A stretch of 64,000 nucleotides of DNA from Alteromonadaceae bacterium. Lineage in GTDB: Bacteria; Pseudomonadota; Gammaproteobacteria; Enterobacterales; Alteromonadaceae. The notes below the pieces were generated by a model. The model saw only the letters and a list, made by a program, of their open reading frames with translations. It was not told where the DNA came from and did not search any database. Location: assembly GCA_013216015.1 (NCBI GenBank), contig JABSOI010000022.1, forward strand, positions 1 through 64,000, read 5' to 3'. Every line of letters begins with the position of its first letter. Position 1 is the stretch's first letter. Made by a program: the position numbers and the translations under genes. Of this stretch, positions 1-10,160 are shown piece after piece.

Positions 1-135
1 TTTGTCTGGAACTAAAAACCTGTGCTATTGGCAATTTATCCTCGATAACTGCTCCTGCGTTATCCTACTTACGTGCACCCATGCACTAATCATTGAATAT
101 TGATCACTTTATTAATGGAATTGGTATTATTTGTA
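1..135. repeat. Truncated copy of repeat family C
   Basis: The first bases (GTCTGGAACTAAAAACCTGTGCT, cut here to its sense) match the internal module of the element at 37503-37758. The stretch then runs through a tail with ATTTATCCTCGAT and ends near 130 in GGAATTGGTATTA, which resembles the ATTGGTATA terminus of that element. The left end lies outside the window. No gene is visible between here and the end of gltA apart from the terminator. Confidence 0.5.
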
Positions 136-171
136 TTAATGATTGATACTATTTGGTGTTAAAAATCGAGA

Positions 172-196
172 GTAAAAAGGCAGCTTATGCTGCCTG
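172..196 (-). terminator. Rho-independent terminator of gltA
   Basis: A perfect stem AGGCAGC / GCTGCCT with a TTAT loop lies about 55 bp past the gltA stop codon. Read on the minus strand it is followed by a run of T (CTTTTTAC), the classical intrinsic terminator layout. Confidence 0.8.
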
Positions 197-248
197 ATTA
201 ATTTATTTGTAACAGATATTATCGATAAAACCGAAGGTTATCTATTCT

Positions 249-1535
249 TTATTTAACTTTTAAAGGCACAAACTCACGATCAATTTCGCCAGTATATTTT
301 TGACGTGGACGACCAATTTTTTGACCTGGTTGGCTTAACATTTCATCCCAGTGAGAAATCCAACCTACTGTACGGGACATCGCAAAGATAACAGTGAACA
401 TACTGCTGGGAATGCCAATAGCTTTTAAGATGATACCTGAATAAAAATCAACGTTAGGGTATAGTTTCTTAGAAACAAAATATTCATCTTCAAGTGCAAT
501 ACGCTCCAGTTCCATTGCTATATCAAGTAATGGATCTTGAATATTTAATTCTTTTAAAACATCATGACACGTTTCACGCATTACTGTAGCACGTGGGTCA
601 AAGTTTTTATAAACCCTGTGACCAAATCCCATTAGGCGGAACGGATCATTTTTGTCTTTTGCTTTGGCAACAAATTCGGCAATACGATCAACCGTGCCAA
701 TTTCTTCAAGCATAGTTAAACAAGCTTCGTTAGCGCCACCATGTGCAGGGCCCCACAAAGATGCTACACCAGCAGCAATACATGCGTACGGGTTAGCACC
801 GGAAGAGCCAGCTAAACGTACTGTTGAAGTAGAAGCGTTTTGTTCGTGATCTGCATGCAAAGTAAATATTCTATCCATTGCTTTAGCAATAGTTGGATTT
901 ACAATATATTTTTCTGCAGGAACAGAAAACATCATGTGTAAGAAGTTTTCAGCATAGCTTAAATCATTACGCGGATAAACGAATGGTTGACCAATACTGT
1001 ATTTGTACGACATTGCCGCAATAGTTGGCATTTTTGCTATTAAACGATGAGCACTTCGCATGCGCTGCTTTGGATCATCTATATCTAAATCGCTGTGATA
1101 AAAAGACGATAACGCACCAACAACAGCACAAACCATTGCCATTGGATGGGCATCAGGTAAGAAACCGTGGAAAAAGTGAACTAATTTTTCATGTACCATC
1201 GTATGATTGTTGATGGTGGCTTTGAATTCATCATATTGTTCTAGAGTAGGTGCTTGACCGTTTAATAAAATATAACAAACTTCTAAATAATCTGCTTTTT
1301 TTGCCAAGTCATCAATAGCATAGCCACGGTGTTGTAATATACCTTTATCGCCATCTATATACGTAATAGCAGATTCACATGAAGCCGTTGCTAAAAAGCC
1401 TGGATCATAAGTAAAATAGCCATGACTACCTAAAGTTCTGATGTCTATTACATCTAAACCTGCGCTGCCTGAATGAATAGGTAAGTCCGCAATTACTTTA
1501 CCGTCGATACTAAGAGTGGCTTTTGTTTCAGCCAT
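249..1535 (-). CDS. gltA: Citrate synthase (type II)
   Basis: Condenses acetyl-CoA with oxaloacetate to citrate, the entry step of the TCA cycle, in the cytoplasm. The 428-residue product has the length of hexameric NADH-sensitive GltA. Visible signatures include [14 protein letters not shown], which holds the active-site His and Arg region, the [11 protein letters not shown] active-site loop and the VDFYSG catalytic Asp motif near the C-terminus. The start ATG is preceded on the minus strand by GGGGATAAAGCAT, a good ribosome binding site. It is transcribed away from sdhC across a 532-bp regulatory gap, the usual gltA/sdh arrangement of gammaproteobacteria. No anomalies seen. Confidence 0.97.
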   Translation of the reverse strand: MAETKATLSIDGKVIADLPIHSGSAGLDVIDIRTLGSHGYFTYDPGFLATASCESAITYIDGDKGILQHRGYAIDDLAKKADYLEVCYILLNGQAPTLEQYDEFKATINNHTMVHEKLVHFFHGFLPDAHPMAMVCAVVGALSSFYHSDLDIDDPKQRMRSAHRLIAKMPTIAAMSYKYSIGQPFVYPRNDLSYAENFLHMMFSVPAEKYIVNPTIAKAMDRIFTLHADHEQNASTSTVRLAGSSGANPYACIAAGVASLWGPAHGGANEACLTMLEEIGTVDRIAEFVAKAKDKNDPFRLMGFGHRVYKNFDPRATVMRETCHDVLKELNIQDPLLDIAMELERIALEDEYFVSKKLYPNVDFYSGIILKAIGIPSSMFTVIFAMSRTVGWISHWDEMLSQPGQKIGRPRQKYTGEIDREFVPLKVK

Positions 1536-2067
1536 ATGCTTTATCCCCTATCAATTTGTTTACTGACCCCATGGAAAAATCAGTCAGTTTCTATGAATAT
1601 TAAACTGCGGGTATTCTACTTCAAAACACCCCCTAAAAGTCAATGCAATTGTGTTGCCAAAAAGATCTATATTAATTTTCAATTAAATACAGCTTAAAAA
1701 ATGAACAGAAAATCAGTTCTGATTAAAATGTAAGCGTAGGCCTTTAAAATTGCAAGAAAATTGTAATTGATGGCTATCAATTATATAATCCACACGTTCT
1801 GAGGCTGTTTTTGTAAGCCTACGCAAATTGTTTATACTGATATGAAAATATTTCATCGGCATCAGTGATGTTATTGAATTATTTTGTCTGCGTATTATTA
1901 GTGGTTAATTATCTTAAACGGTCTGTAGTCTTGTAATTTAACAGCAATAGAATATCTCGGGGGTTACTCAAGAAATTATTAAGTAAACTGCATATTGGTA
2001 GAATACTTACTTCATGAGTAACAATAAAAAAAAGTTGAAGGCTCTAAGAGCTCTTTAGGCAGTAATC
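1536..2067. promoter_or_regulatory. Divergent gltA / sdhC control region
   Basis: This 532-bp gap carries no ORF that looks real and should hold both divergent promoters. Visible structure: an 8-bp inverted repeat GCGTAGGC (1734-1741) / GCCTACGC (1817-1824) about 75 bp apart, and a small GAAC...GTTC inverted repeat near 1705-1720. A possible sdhC -10 box is TAGAAT near 2000. No clear CRP, ArcA or Fur site could be assigned by eye. Confidence 0.45.
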
Positions 2068-2442
2068 GTGAAAAAACAACGTCCTGTATATATAGATTTC
2101 ACTACAATTAAAATGCATCCTGCAGCACATGCATCTATTTTACACCGTATTTCTGGTGTAATTATGGTATTTGCTATTGGTATTTTATTGTGGGCACTTT
2201 CATTATCTCTATCTTCTGCGGAAGGATTTGCTCAAATTCAAGCATGGCTTGATGGCATATTTTTCAAAATAATCATTTTAGGTATTATTTCTGCACTTAT
2301 TTACCATTTGCTGGGTGGAATTCGCCACCTGTTTATGGACTTAGGCCATTTTGAAGAATTAGATTCCAGTAATACCAGTGCCAAATTTATAATGGTACTT
2401 TGGCTCGCACTTACCGTAGTTGTAGGAGTTTGGTTATGGTAG
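2068..2442 (+). CDS. sdhC: Succinate dehydrogenase cytochrome b556 subunit
   Basis: Large membrane anchor subunit of complex II, which passes electrons from succinate to ubiquinone and helps bind haem b. The 124 residues show the family opening (KKQRPVYIDFTTIKMHP), the quinone-site motif HRISGV near residue 27, and three hydrophobic helices; HLLGGIRHLFMD near residue 75-87 holds the haem-ligand His. GTG is the start: an in-frame TAG lies four codons upstream and no ATG intervenes. It is first in sdhCDAB and overlaps sdhD by 7 bases, implying translational coupling. Confidence 0.95.
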   Translation: MKKQRPVYIDFTTIKMHPAAHASILHRISGVIMVFAIGILLWALSLSLSSAEGFAQIQAWLDGIFFKIIILGIISALIYHLLGGIRHLFMDLGHFEELDSSNTSAKFIMVLWLALTVVVGVWLW

Positions 2443-2783
2443 ACAGTATTGCAACAGTAGGCCGTAATGGCGTGCATGATTTTATTTTATTGAGATCCAG
2501 CGCAGTTATTCTCACGTTATATACAGTAATAATTGCTGGTTTTTTTATTGTAACCCCTGAAGTAACATTCGAAACATGGCATGGTTTCTTTGCACAAATG
2601 AGTGTTAAAATTGCTACTTTACTAGCGATTATATCACTTGTTGTGCACGCTTGGATTGGTGTTTGGCAAGTACTTACTGATTATGTTAAACCTGCATTTT
2701 TACGCGGTTCATTACAGTTTATCTTTTCTGTTACTTTATTAGCCTACCTTGCAGCAGGCTTTATTATTGTGTGGGGTGTATAA
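2436..2783 (+). CDS. sdhD: Succinate dehydrogenase hydrophobic anchor subunit
   Basis: Small membrane anchor of complex II. The chosen ATG gives 115 residues starting MVDSIATVGRNGVHDF, matching the family N-terminus; a longer frame upstream would overlap sdhC heavily. Three transmembrane helices are visible. HAWIGVWQVLTDYVKP (around residue 70) carries the conserved His and the Asp-Tyr quinone-site segment. It overlaps the sdhC stop by 7 bases, and its TAA is followed directly by the sdhA start. Confidence 0.93.
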   Translation: MVDSIATVGRNGVHDFILLRSSAVILTLYTVIIAGFFIVTPEVTFETWHGFFAQMSVKIATLLAIISLVVHAWIGVWQVLTDYVKPAFLRGSLQFIFSVTLLAYLAAGFIIVWGV

Positions 2784-4550
2784 GTGAGCGTTCCAATTCG
2801 TGAATTTGATGCCATAGTTATTGGCGCAGGCGGTGCAGGTATGCGCGCTGCATTAGCAATTTCGGAGTCAGGTCAGTCTTGTGCCTTGATTTCAAAAGTA
2901 TTTCCAACCCGTTCTCATACTGTATCTGCTCAAGGTGGTATTACCGTTGCTCTAGGTAATGCCCATGAAGATCATTGGGAACAACACATGTACGATACCG
3001 TAAAAGGCTCTGATTATATTGGTGACCAAGACGCGATCGAATACATGTGTAAAGTTGGTCCTGAATCAATTATTGAACTAGATAAAATGGGTTTACCTTT
3101 CTCCCGTTTTGAAAATGGTAAAATTTACCAACGTCCCTTCGGTGGACAATCTAAAAACTTTGGTGGTGAACAGGCTGCACGTACGGCTGCTGCAGCTGAT
3201 CGTACCGGTCACGCTTTACTTCATTGTTTATATCAGCAAAACGTTAAAAATAAAACTAACGTTTACAGTGAATGGTATGCCTTGGATTTAGTTAAAAATA
3301 GTGCCGGAGTTATTGTCGGTACTACTGCTATTTGTATTGAAACGGGCGAAGTAGTTTATTTTAAAGCTCGTGCAACCGTTTTAGCTACGGGTGGTGCAGG
3401 GCGTATTTTTGCTTCAACCACCAATGCACATATTAATACGGGGGACGGTGTTGGTATGTCACTTCGTGCCGGTGTTCAAATGCAGGACATGGAAATGTGG
3501 CAGTTCCACCCGACAGGTATCGCAGGTGCTGGTGTACTAGTTACTGAAGGTTGTCGTGGCGAAGGTGGTTATCTACTTAATAAAGATGGCGAACGCTTCA
3601 TGGAGCGTTATGCTCCAAATGCTAAAGATTTAGCGGGTCGTGACGTTGTTGCCCGTTCAATGATGACTGAAATTCGCGAAGGTCGTGGTTGTGACGGTCC
3701 CTGGGGTCCACATATTAAGTTGAAACTTGATCATTTAGGTCGTGAAACTTTAGAAAAACGTTTACCGGGTGTTTGTGAGTTATCCAAAACATTTGCTCAT
3801 GTTGATCCTGCCCTTGAACCAATTCCTGTTATTCCAACTTGTCACTATCAAATGGGTGGTGTGCCAACTAACGTTAATGGTCAGGCACTTACCATTGGCA
3901 GTGATGGCAAAGTAACTATTGTTGAAGGCTTGTTTGCTGTTGGTGAAATCGCTTGTGTATCTGTTCATGGCGCTAACCGTTTAGGTGGCAACTCATTGCT
4001 GGATTTAGTTGTTTTCGGTCGTGCAGCTGGTAAATTCCTGGGTGGATACTTAAAGGATACTGATTTTGGCCTTGAAGCGTCTGAATCTGATTTAGAAGCA
4101 AGTCTGGCTCGTACTAACCGTTGGGAATCTTCAACGAAAGGTGAAGATCCTGTTCAAATTCGTAAAGACTTACAGCAATGTATGCAAATGAACTTCTCGG
4201 TATTCCGTGAAGGAAAAGCAATGGCTGAAGGTATGAAAGAGTTGACAGAGATCCGTGAACGTTTAAAAGAAGCTCGTTTAGATGACAAGTCATCAGAATT
4301 TAATACTCAACGTATCGAGTGTTTAGAATTAGATAACTTAATGGAAACAGCATACTGCTCTGCAAAAGCGGCAAACTTCCGTACAGAAAGTCGTGGTGCT
4401 CATGCCCGTCAAGATTTCACTGAACGTGATGATGAGAATTGGTTATGCCATTCAATTTATTCACCTCAAACTGAAGAAATGACGAAGCGCTCAGTAAATA
4501 TGAGCCCTGTTCACCGTGAAGCTTTTCCACCTAAAGCTCGTGTTTACTAA
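2784..4550 (+). CDS. sdhA: Succinate dehydrogenase flavoprotein subunit
   Basis: Oxidises succinate to fumarate using covalently bound FAD; peripheral on the inner face of the membrane. The 588-residue protein has the dinucleotide fold [11 protein letters not shown] at the N-terminus, the FAD-attachment motif [10 protein letters not shown] (His near residue 45), the active-site stretch [21 protein letters not shown] and the C-terminal RGAHAR segment. It starts with GTG immediately after the sdhD TAA with no spacer, so it is probably translated by coupling. Length and motifs are normal for the family. Confidence 0.97.
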   Translation: MSVPIREFDAIVIGAGGAGMRAALAISESGQSCALISKVFPTRSHTVSAQGGITVALGNAHEDHWEQHMYDTVKGSDYIGDQDAIEYMCKVGPESIIELDKMGLPFSRFENGKIYQRPFGGQSKNFGGEQAARTAAAADRTGHALLHCLYQQNVKNKTNVYSEWYALDLVKNSAGVIVGTTAICIETGEVVYFKARATVLATGGAGRIFASTTNAHINTGDGVGMSLRAGVQMQDMEMWQFHPTGIAGAGVLVTEGCRGEGGYLLNKDGERFMERYAPNAKDLAGRDVVARSMMTEIREGRGCDGPWGPHIKLKLDHLGRETLEKRLPGVCELSKTFAHVDPALEPIPVIPTCHYQMGGVPTNVNGQALTIGSDGKVTIVEGLFAVGEIACVSVHGANRLGGNSLLDLVVFGRAAGKFLGGYLKDTDFGLEASESDLEASLARTNRWESSTKGEDPVQIRKDLQQCMQMNFSVFREGKAMAEGMKELTEIRERLKEARLDDKSSEFNTQRIECLELDNLMETAYCSAKAANFRTESRGAHARQDFTERDDENWLCHSIYSPQTEEMTKRSVNMSPVHREAFPPKARVY

Positions 4551-4561
4551 GGAATATATTG

Positions 4562-5272
4562 ATGAAACAGTTATTTTCGATTTACCGTTATAACCCTGAT
4601 GTAGACGATAAACCTTACATGAAGGACTATGAGTTAGAAATACCTGAAGGTTCAGATATGATGGTATTGGATGCCTTGATCTTATTAAAAGAGCAAGATG
4701 CAACTTTATCATTCCGTCGTTCATGTCGTGAAGGTGTTTGTGGCAGCGATGGTTTAAATATGAATGGGAAAAATGGCTTAGCTTGTATAACGCCATTGTC
4801 TGATTTAAAAACCAATAAAATTGCTTTACGTCCATTACCCGGTTTACCGGTAGTGCGTGATTTAATTATTGATCTGACACAATTTTATAATCAATACGAA
4901 AAAGTTAAACCGTATTTGATTAACGATGGCAAAGACCAGCCAGCACGTGAACATTTACAATCAATTGAAGAACGTGAACATTTAGATGGATTATACGAGT
5001 GTATTTTATGTGCTTGTTGTTCGACTTCTTGTCCGTCTTTTTGGTGGAATCCTGACAAATTTATCGGTCCGGCAGGTTTGTTACACGCTTATCGGTTCTT
5101 GATTGATAGTCGTGATACTGCTACAGAAGAACGTTTAGATGATTTACAAGATGCATACAGCGTATTTCGTTGTAAGGGCATCATGAACTGTGTTGATGTT
5201 TGTCCTAAGGGATTAAATCCAACGAAAGCCATTGGCCATATTAAGTCGATGTTGTTAACAAGAGCAGTTTAA
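4562..5272 (+). CDS. sdhB: Succinate dehydrogenase iron-sulfur subunit
   Basis: Carries electrons from FAD to quinone through three Fe-S clusters. The 236 residues show the [2Fe-2S] ligands in SCREGVCGSDGLNMNGKNGLAC, the [4Fe-4S] set in CILCACCSTSCP and the [3Fe-4S] set in CKGIMNCVDVCPKG. The ATG at 4562 is preferred to a TTG one codon upstream because AAGGA at 4549-4553 sits 8 bases before it. Last gene of sdhCDAB; a stem-loop follows before sucA. Confidence 0.97.
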   Translation: MKQLFSIYRYNPDVDDKPYMKDYELEIPEGSDMMVLDALILLKEQDATLSFRRSCREGVCGSDGLNMNGKNGLACITPLSDLKTNKIALRPLPGLPVVRDLIIDLTQFYNQYEKVKPYLINDGKDQPAREHLQSIEEREHLDGLYECILCACCSTSCPSFWWNPDKFIGPAGLLHAYRFLIDSRDTATEERLDDLQDAYSVFRCKGIMNCVDVCPKGLNPTKAIGHIKSMLLTRAV

Positions 5273-5291
5273 TTTTAAAATTGGCTATACT

Positions 5292-5330
5292 ATCAAGAGC
5301 AGAATTATTATAATTTCGCTCTTGATTTGT
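5292..5330 (+). terminator. Stem-loop between sdhB and sucA
   Basis: ATCAAGAGC (5292-5300) pairs perfectly with GCTCTTGAT (5318-5326), and the loop can extend the pairing with GAATT/AATTT. It is followed by TTGTTT, a weak T-run. It may partly terminate or process sdhCDAB messages ahead of sucA. Confidence 0.5.
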
Positions 5331-5465
5331 TTACGAAGGTTGTAGTAGTTTAGTAGGCTAAATATTATTTTTTTTATTGGGTGTCGATAACAGCAATAAT
5401 GACTTAATTGCATGTTGTTAGAACACATTTATTTTTTTTGCTTTACCCAGCAAAGGAACAGGGCA

Positions 5466-8270
5466 ATGCCAGACGGTGTAATGAAGGCTTGGATAGAGTC
5501 TTCCCATTTAAACGGTGCTAATATCGTTTATATTGAACAATTGTATGAATCTTATCTAGATAATGCGCATTCTGTGTCAACAGAATGGCGAGAACTATTT
5601 CAACAACTGCCAAAAATTGAAGGTACTACAATTGAGTACCATCATTCGGCTATTCGTGACGAATTTAAAGAGCTTGCAAAACAGCCTTATCGACATGTAG
5701 TTGCTGCAGGTGGTGGTGATGCGAAGCAAGTTAAAGTATTGCAGCTCATTAATGCCTTTCGTTTTCGCGGTCATCAAAATGCCAATTTAGATCCGTTAGG
5801 ATTATGGCAACGAGATAAAATTCGTGATCTTCAATTATCTCATCATGAGTTAGCAGAAAACGATTTTGATAAAGAGTACAATGTGGGTTCGTTTGCCGTA
5901 GGGCAAGAGTCGATGAACTTAGGTTCTATTTATAAAGCACTTAAAACGACATATTGTAGTTCAATCGGTGCGGAATATATGCATATCACCGATACCGAGG
6001 AAAAACGCTGGTTGCAACAACGTTTAGAGTCGGTTCAATCGCAAGCGGCTTTATCCATTGATGAAAAAATAGATCTGCTCAATGGTTTGATTGCAGCTGA
6101 TGGTTTAGAAAAATACTTAGGTGCTAAATTTCCTGGAGCAAAACGTTTTTCCTTAGAGGGGGGAGACGCAATGGTACCTATGCTTAAGGAGTTAATTACC
6201 CGCGCAGGTATTCATGGCACGAAAGAAGTTGTTATTGGTATGGCTCACCGTGGTCGCCTCAATTTACTTGTTAATGTTATGGGTAAGAATCCGTCAAAAC
6301 TATTTGATGAATTTGCTGGCAAGCATGCTGAAATTTCCAGCTCTGGTGATGTTAAGTATCATCAAGGTTATTCGTCTGATTTTGTTACTCCTGGTGGTAA
6401 TGTCCATTTGGCCCTTGCGTTTAATCCTTCACACCTTGAAATTGTTAATCCAGTGGTTATCGGTTCGGTACGTGCACGTTTAGACCGTCGAAATTGTAGC
6501 CAGGGTGATTTAGTCCTGCCTATCACTATTCATGGCGATTCAGCAATTGCAGGGCAAGGCGTTGTGCAGGAAACCTTTAATATGTCGCAAGCCCGGGCAT
6601 TTAAAGTAGGTGGCACTATTCGGGTAGTAATCAATAACCAAGTGGGTTTTACTACTTCTCAAGCTGAAGATACCCGTTCAGGTGAATATTGTACCGATAT
6701 TGCTAAAATGGTGCAGGCACCTATTCTTCATGTAAATGGAGATGATCCGGAAGCGGTTATTTTAGTTACACAAATCGCTCTTGATTTCCGTAATAAATTT
6801 AAACGTGACGTAGTTATCGATTTAGTTTGTTATCGACGTCACGGTCATAATGAAGCTGATGAGCCTAATGCCACTCAGCCTATTATGTATCAAAAAATTA
6901 AAAACCATCCAACGCCTCGTCAGTTATATGCTGATAAGTTAATTGCACAAGGTAATTTAACTCAGGCAAAAGCTGATGAGATGACTGCTTATTACCGTAA
7001 ACTACTTGATGAAGGTCAGTGTACGGTTGAACAATGGCGTCCAATGACTGAACATTCCGTTGACTGGTCACCGTATATCGGCCATGACTGGGATGATGAT
7101 TACGATAAAGAAATATCGTTAGATAAATTAAAGCAGTTAGCGACAGGTATTGCCAGTTATCCTGAAACACATCCTGTACAAGGGCGTGTTAAGAAAATTT
7201 ATGATGATCGCGTAAAAATGGCCAAAGGAGAAAAACTTCTCGATTGGGGTATGGCTGAAAATTTAGCTTACGCATCGATTGTTGATTTAGGCAAACGTGT
7301 TCGTATTACCGGACAAGATTCAGGGCGCGGTACTTTTTTCCATCGTCATGCGGTGTTGCATAATCAAAATGACGGCAGTACTTATTTACCCTTGAACCAT
7401 GTCAGTGAGAATCAAGGTCCATTTGATATTTGGGATTCTGTACTTTCAGAAGTATCGGTATTGGCATTTGAATATGGTTATACGACAGCAGAGCCTGCCG
7501 GTTTAACTATTTGGGAAGCTCAGTTTGGTGACTTTGCCAACTGTGCTCAAGTCGTCTTTGATCAATTTATTAGCTCGGGCGAACAAAAATGGGGCCGTTT
7601 ATGTGGTCTTACAATGTTGTTACCACATGGTTATGAAGGTCAGGGACCAGAACATTCTTCTGCGAGATTAGAGCGCTTTTTGCAATTATGTGCTGATCAT
7701 AATATGCAGGTTTGTGTTCCGACAACCCCTGCGCAAGTATTTAATATGTTGCGCAGACAAGTGGTTCGCCCTATGCGTCGTCCATTGGTTGTTATGTCGC
7801 CTAAATCGTTATTGCGTCATCCTTTGGCGGTTTCTTCCCTTGAAGATCTGTCTACGGGTGTATTCCATAATGTTATTGGTGAGATTGATGAGCTTGATTC
7901 AAAAGGGGTTAAGCGGGTTGTATTTTGCAGTGGTAAAGTTTACTACGAACTACTTGAGCAACGTCGTAAGCATGAGCAAACCGATGTTGCCATCATTCGA
8001 ATTGAACAATTATATCCATTCCCGGAAAAAGAGCTTCAAGATGCGTTGAAAGAATATAAGCATGTGGATCAATTTGTCTGGTGTCAGGAAGAGCCTCAAA
8101 ACCAAGGTGCCTGGTATTGTTCTCAGCATCATTTTAGAGCGGCTATCCCTAAAGGTAATTATTTGACATATGCGGGTCGTAAAGCATCTGCAGCTCCTGC
8201 TGTTGGTTATATGTCAGTTCATGTTAAAGAACAACAAGCGTTAGTTAATGAAGCGCTGAATGTTGATTAA
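5466..8270 (+). CDS. sucA: 2-oxoglutarate dehydrogenase E1 component
   Basis: Thiamine-diphosphate-dependent decarboxylase of the 2-oxoglutarate dehydrogenase complex. The 934-residue protein has the family N-terminal segment (YLDNAHSVSTEWRELF), the IGMAHRGRLN region, the TPP-binding GDSAIAGQGVVQETFNM and the EYGYTTAEP motif of the pyrimidine-binding half. ATG at 5466 is chosen because AAAGGA lies 8-9 bases upstream and the protein then begins as in its relatives; an in-frame ATG 54 bases earlier lacks such a site. sucB follows after 77 bp. Confidence 0.96.
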   Translation: MPDGVMKAWIESSHLNGANIVYIEQLYESYLDNAHSVSTEWRELFQQLPKIEGTTIEYHHSAIRDEFKELAKQPYRHVVAAGGGDAKQVKVLQLINAFRFRGHQNANLDPLGLWQRDKIRDLQLSHHELAENDFDKEYNVGSFAVGQESMNLGSIYKALKTTYCSSIGAEYMHITDTEEKRWLQQRLESVQSQAALSIDEKIDLLNGLIAADGLEKYLGAKFPGAKRFSLEGGDAMVPMLKELITRAGIHGTKEVVIGMAHRGRLNLLVNVMGKNPSKLFDEFAGKHAEISSSGDVKYHQGYSSDFVTPGGNVHLALAFNPSHLEIVNPVVIGSVRARLDRRNCSQGDLVLPITIHGDSAIAGQGVVQETFNMSQARAFKVGGTIRVVINNQVGFTTSQAEDTRSGEYCTDIAKMVQAPILHVNGDDPEAVILVTQIALDFRNKFKRDVVIDLVCYRRHGHNEADEPNATQPIMYQKIKNHPTPRQLYADKLIAQGNLTQAKADEMTAYYRKLLDEGQCTVEQWRPMTEHSVDWSPYIGHDWDDDYDKEISLDKLKQLATGIASYPETHPVQGRVKKIYDDRVKMAKGEKLLDWGMAENLAYASIVDLGKRVRITGQDSGRGTFFHRHAVLHNQNDGSTYLPLNHVSENQGPFDIWDSVLSEVSVLAFEYGYTTAEPAGLTIWEAQFGDFANCAQVVFDQFISSGEQKWGRLCGLTMLLPHGYEGQGPEHSSARLERFLQLCADHNMQVCVPTTPAQVFNMLRRQVVRPMRRPLVVMSPKSLLRHPLAVSSLEDLSTGVFHNVIGEIDELDSKGVKRVVFCSGKVYYELLEQRRKHEQTDVAIIRIEQLYPFPEKELQDALKEYKHVDQFVWCQEEPQNQGAWYCSQHHFRAAIPKGNYLTYAGRKASAAPAVGYMSVHVKEQQALVNEALNVD

Positions 8271-8347
8271 CGAAGTTTATTAAATGCACTTTTAGCTTAA
8301 TATTAGAACTGAGAGTGTGGTTAAGTGTGTAATTAAGGAATAAGTAA

Positions 8348-9826
8348 ATGACAACCGAAATAAAGGTTCCTGTTCTACCCGAGTCAGTTGCAGATGCAAC
8401 AATTGCGACTTGGCATGTACAAGTTGGTGATAAAGTTAGCCGCGACCAAAATCTTGTTGATATTGAAACAGATAAAGTCGTGCTGGAAGTGGTTGCGACT
8501 GCCGATGGTGTAATTACTGAAATCAGTCAAGATGAAGGCGCAACGGTATTAGGTGATCAAGTTATTGCCATCCTTTCTGAAGGTACTGCAGCTTCTGCGC
8601 CTCAAGCAAGTGCTCCTGCTCCTGTTGCTGCTGCATCTGCGGGTGCTGCTAAAATTATTGATATCGTAGTACCTGTATTACCAGAGTCAGTAGCGGATGC
8701 AACTATTGCTTCATGGCATGTTGCACAAGGTGATACCGTATCAGTAGATCAAAACCTGGTTGATATTGAAACAGATAAAGTTGTCTTGGAAGTTGTAGCG
8801 CAAGAAAATGGTGTGATTGGTAAAATCATTCACGGTGAAGGAGATACTGTGTTGGGCGCTCAAAAAATTGGTGAACTAAATGCCGGTGCAACTGCTGGCG
8901 CTCCAGCAGCACAAGAAGAAGCTAATAGCTCTGATGAGCTGGCAAGCCCTTCAGTGCGTCGTTTGATGACTGAAAATGGCATGACTGCCGGTGATGTTAA
9001 AGGTTCAGGTAAAGGCGGACGAATTTCTAAAGAAGATGTTGAAGCGGCATTAGCTAATGCTGCTAATAAACAGAGTGCACCAGCAGCATTAGCCACTCCT
9101 GTACCTGTGGCACAAGGCTCAGGTGAACGTAGTCAAAAACGTGTACCAATGACACGTTTACGTAAAACTATTGCCAAACGTTTATTGGAAGCTAAAAATT
9201 CAACGGCAATGTTAACAACATTTAATGAAGTTAACATGAAGCCAATTATGGATTTGCGTAAACAATATAAAGACTTATTTGAAAAGACTCATGATACCCG
9301 CCTTGGTTTCATGTCTTTTTACGTAAAAGCAGTAACTGAAGCGTTAAAACGTTTTCCAGGAGTCAATGCTTCTATTGATGGTGATGATATTGTCTATCAT
9401 AACTTTTTTGATATCAGTATAGCTGTATCTACACCTCGTGGTTTGGTTACTCCTGTATTACGTGATACTGATCAATTAGGTATGGCGGCTATTGAAAATG
9501 GCATTCGTGAATTAGCAATTAAAGGTCGCGACGGCAAACTTTCAATTGCAGATATGACGGGGGGTAACTTTACCATCACTAACGGTGGCGTATTTGGTTC
9601 ATTGTTATCAACACCTATTCTTAATTTACCACAAGCGGCTATTTTGGGTATGCATAAAATCCAGGATCGTCCTATGGCAGTAAATGGTAAAGTTGAAATT
9701 TTACCTATGATGTATTTAGCATTATCTTACGATCATCGCTTAATTGATGGTAAAGAATCTGTTGGTTTCCTAGTGACAATTAAAGAACTGTTAGAAGATC
9801 CAACACGTTTGCTTTTAGATATCTAA
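8348..9826 (+). CDS. sucB: Dihydrolipoyl succinyltransferase E2 with two lipoyl domains
   Basis: Core of the 2-oxoglutarate dehydrogenase complex; transfers the succinyl group from lipoate to CoA. Two N-terminal lipoyl domains are visible, each with ETDKVVLEV, placing the lipoylated lysines at K43 and K144, joined by an Ala/Pro linker. An E1/E3-binding domain follows (about 198-235, [13 protein letters not shown]) and then the catalytic acyltransferase domain with [10 protein letters not shown]. At 492 residues it is longer than the single-lipoyl E. coli SucB (about 405). The lipoyl domains are recognisably similar at DNA level, pointing to tandem duplication. Start ATG follows AAGGAATAAGTAA. 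Confidence 0.95.
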   Translation: MTTEIKVPVLPESVADATIATWHVQVGDKVSRDQNLVDIETDKVVLEVVATADGVITEISQDEGATVLGDQVIAILSEGTAASAPQASAPAPVAAASAGAAKIIDIVVPVLPESVADATIASWHVAQGDTVSVDQNLVDIETDKVVLEVVAQENGVIGKIIHGEGDTVLGAQKIGELNAGATAGAPAAQEEANSSDELASPSVRRLMTENGMTAGDVKGSGKGGRISKEDVEAALANAANKQSAPAALATPVPVAQGSGERSQKRVPMTRLRKTIAKRLLEAKNSTAMLTTFNEVNMKPIMDLRKQYKDLFEKTHDTRLGFMSFYVKAVTEALKRFPGVNASIDGDDIVYHNFFDISIAVSTPRGLVTPVLRDTDQLGMAAIENGIRELAIKGRDGKLSIADMTGGNFTITNGGVFGSLLSTPILNLPQAAILGMHKIQDRPMAVNGKVEILPMMYLALSYDHRLIDGKESVGFLVTIKELLEDPTRLLLDI

Positions 9827-10160
9827 TTAGTATCCGTCTAGAAACAGGATCTTAGCGAGGGCGAGCCAATTACACGGAAATGCGCTTTACAATATATAGG
9901 CGTTTAGTCATTCTAAATAACACTATCTTGTGGTGCACAGTTCGTGTCAGTGGGACGTCCGCAGTAGACATCCGTTTCTTGATGGACATTATTACATTGG
10001 ATTAAATAACGTCGAACTTAGACGATTGTATTAGCTCTTTAGACTACCGTCTTTAGAGCTTTTGTACTATAATCTGTCGACTTTTTCGGTGAGAGCAATT
10101 TTGTAAGCATTTAGCTATTAAAGCTTTCACTATAATTTACAGATAAATGGATAAAACACC
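9827..10160 (+). other. sucB-sucC spacer
   Basis: A 334-bp gap, long for an internal position in suc operons, so sucCD probably has its own promoter. Apart from the terminator-like hairpin at 10033-10064 I see no ORF, repeat family or clear operator in it. Confidence 0.5.
10033..10064 (+). terminator. Probable terminator between sucB and sucC
   Basis: AGCTCTTTAGAC (10033-10044) and GTCTTTAGAGCT (10049-10060) form a stem with two internal mismatches and a TACC loop, followed by TTTTG. It would end sdh-sucAB messages and separate sucCD. Confidence 0.55.

Noticed and set aside
4491-4835. Minus-strand open frame across the sdhA-sdhB junction
   Set aside because: Overlaps two certain genes and shows no recognisable protein pattern.
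8860-9096. Minus-strand open frame in sucB
   Set aside because: Low-complexity mirror of the Ala-rich linker of SucB; no independent support.
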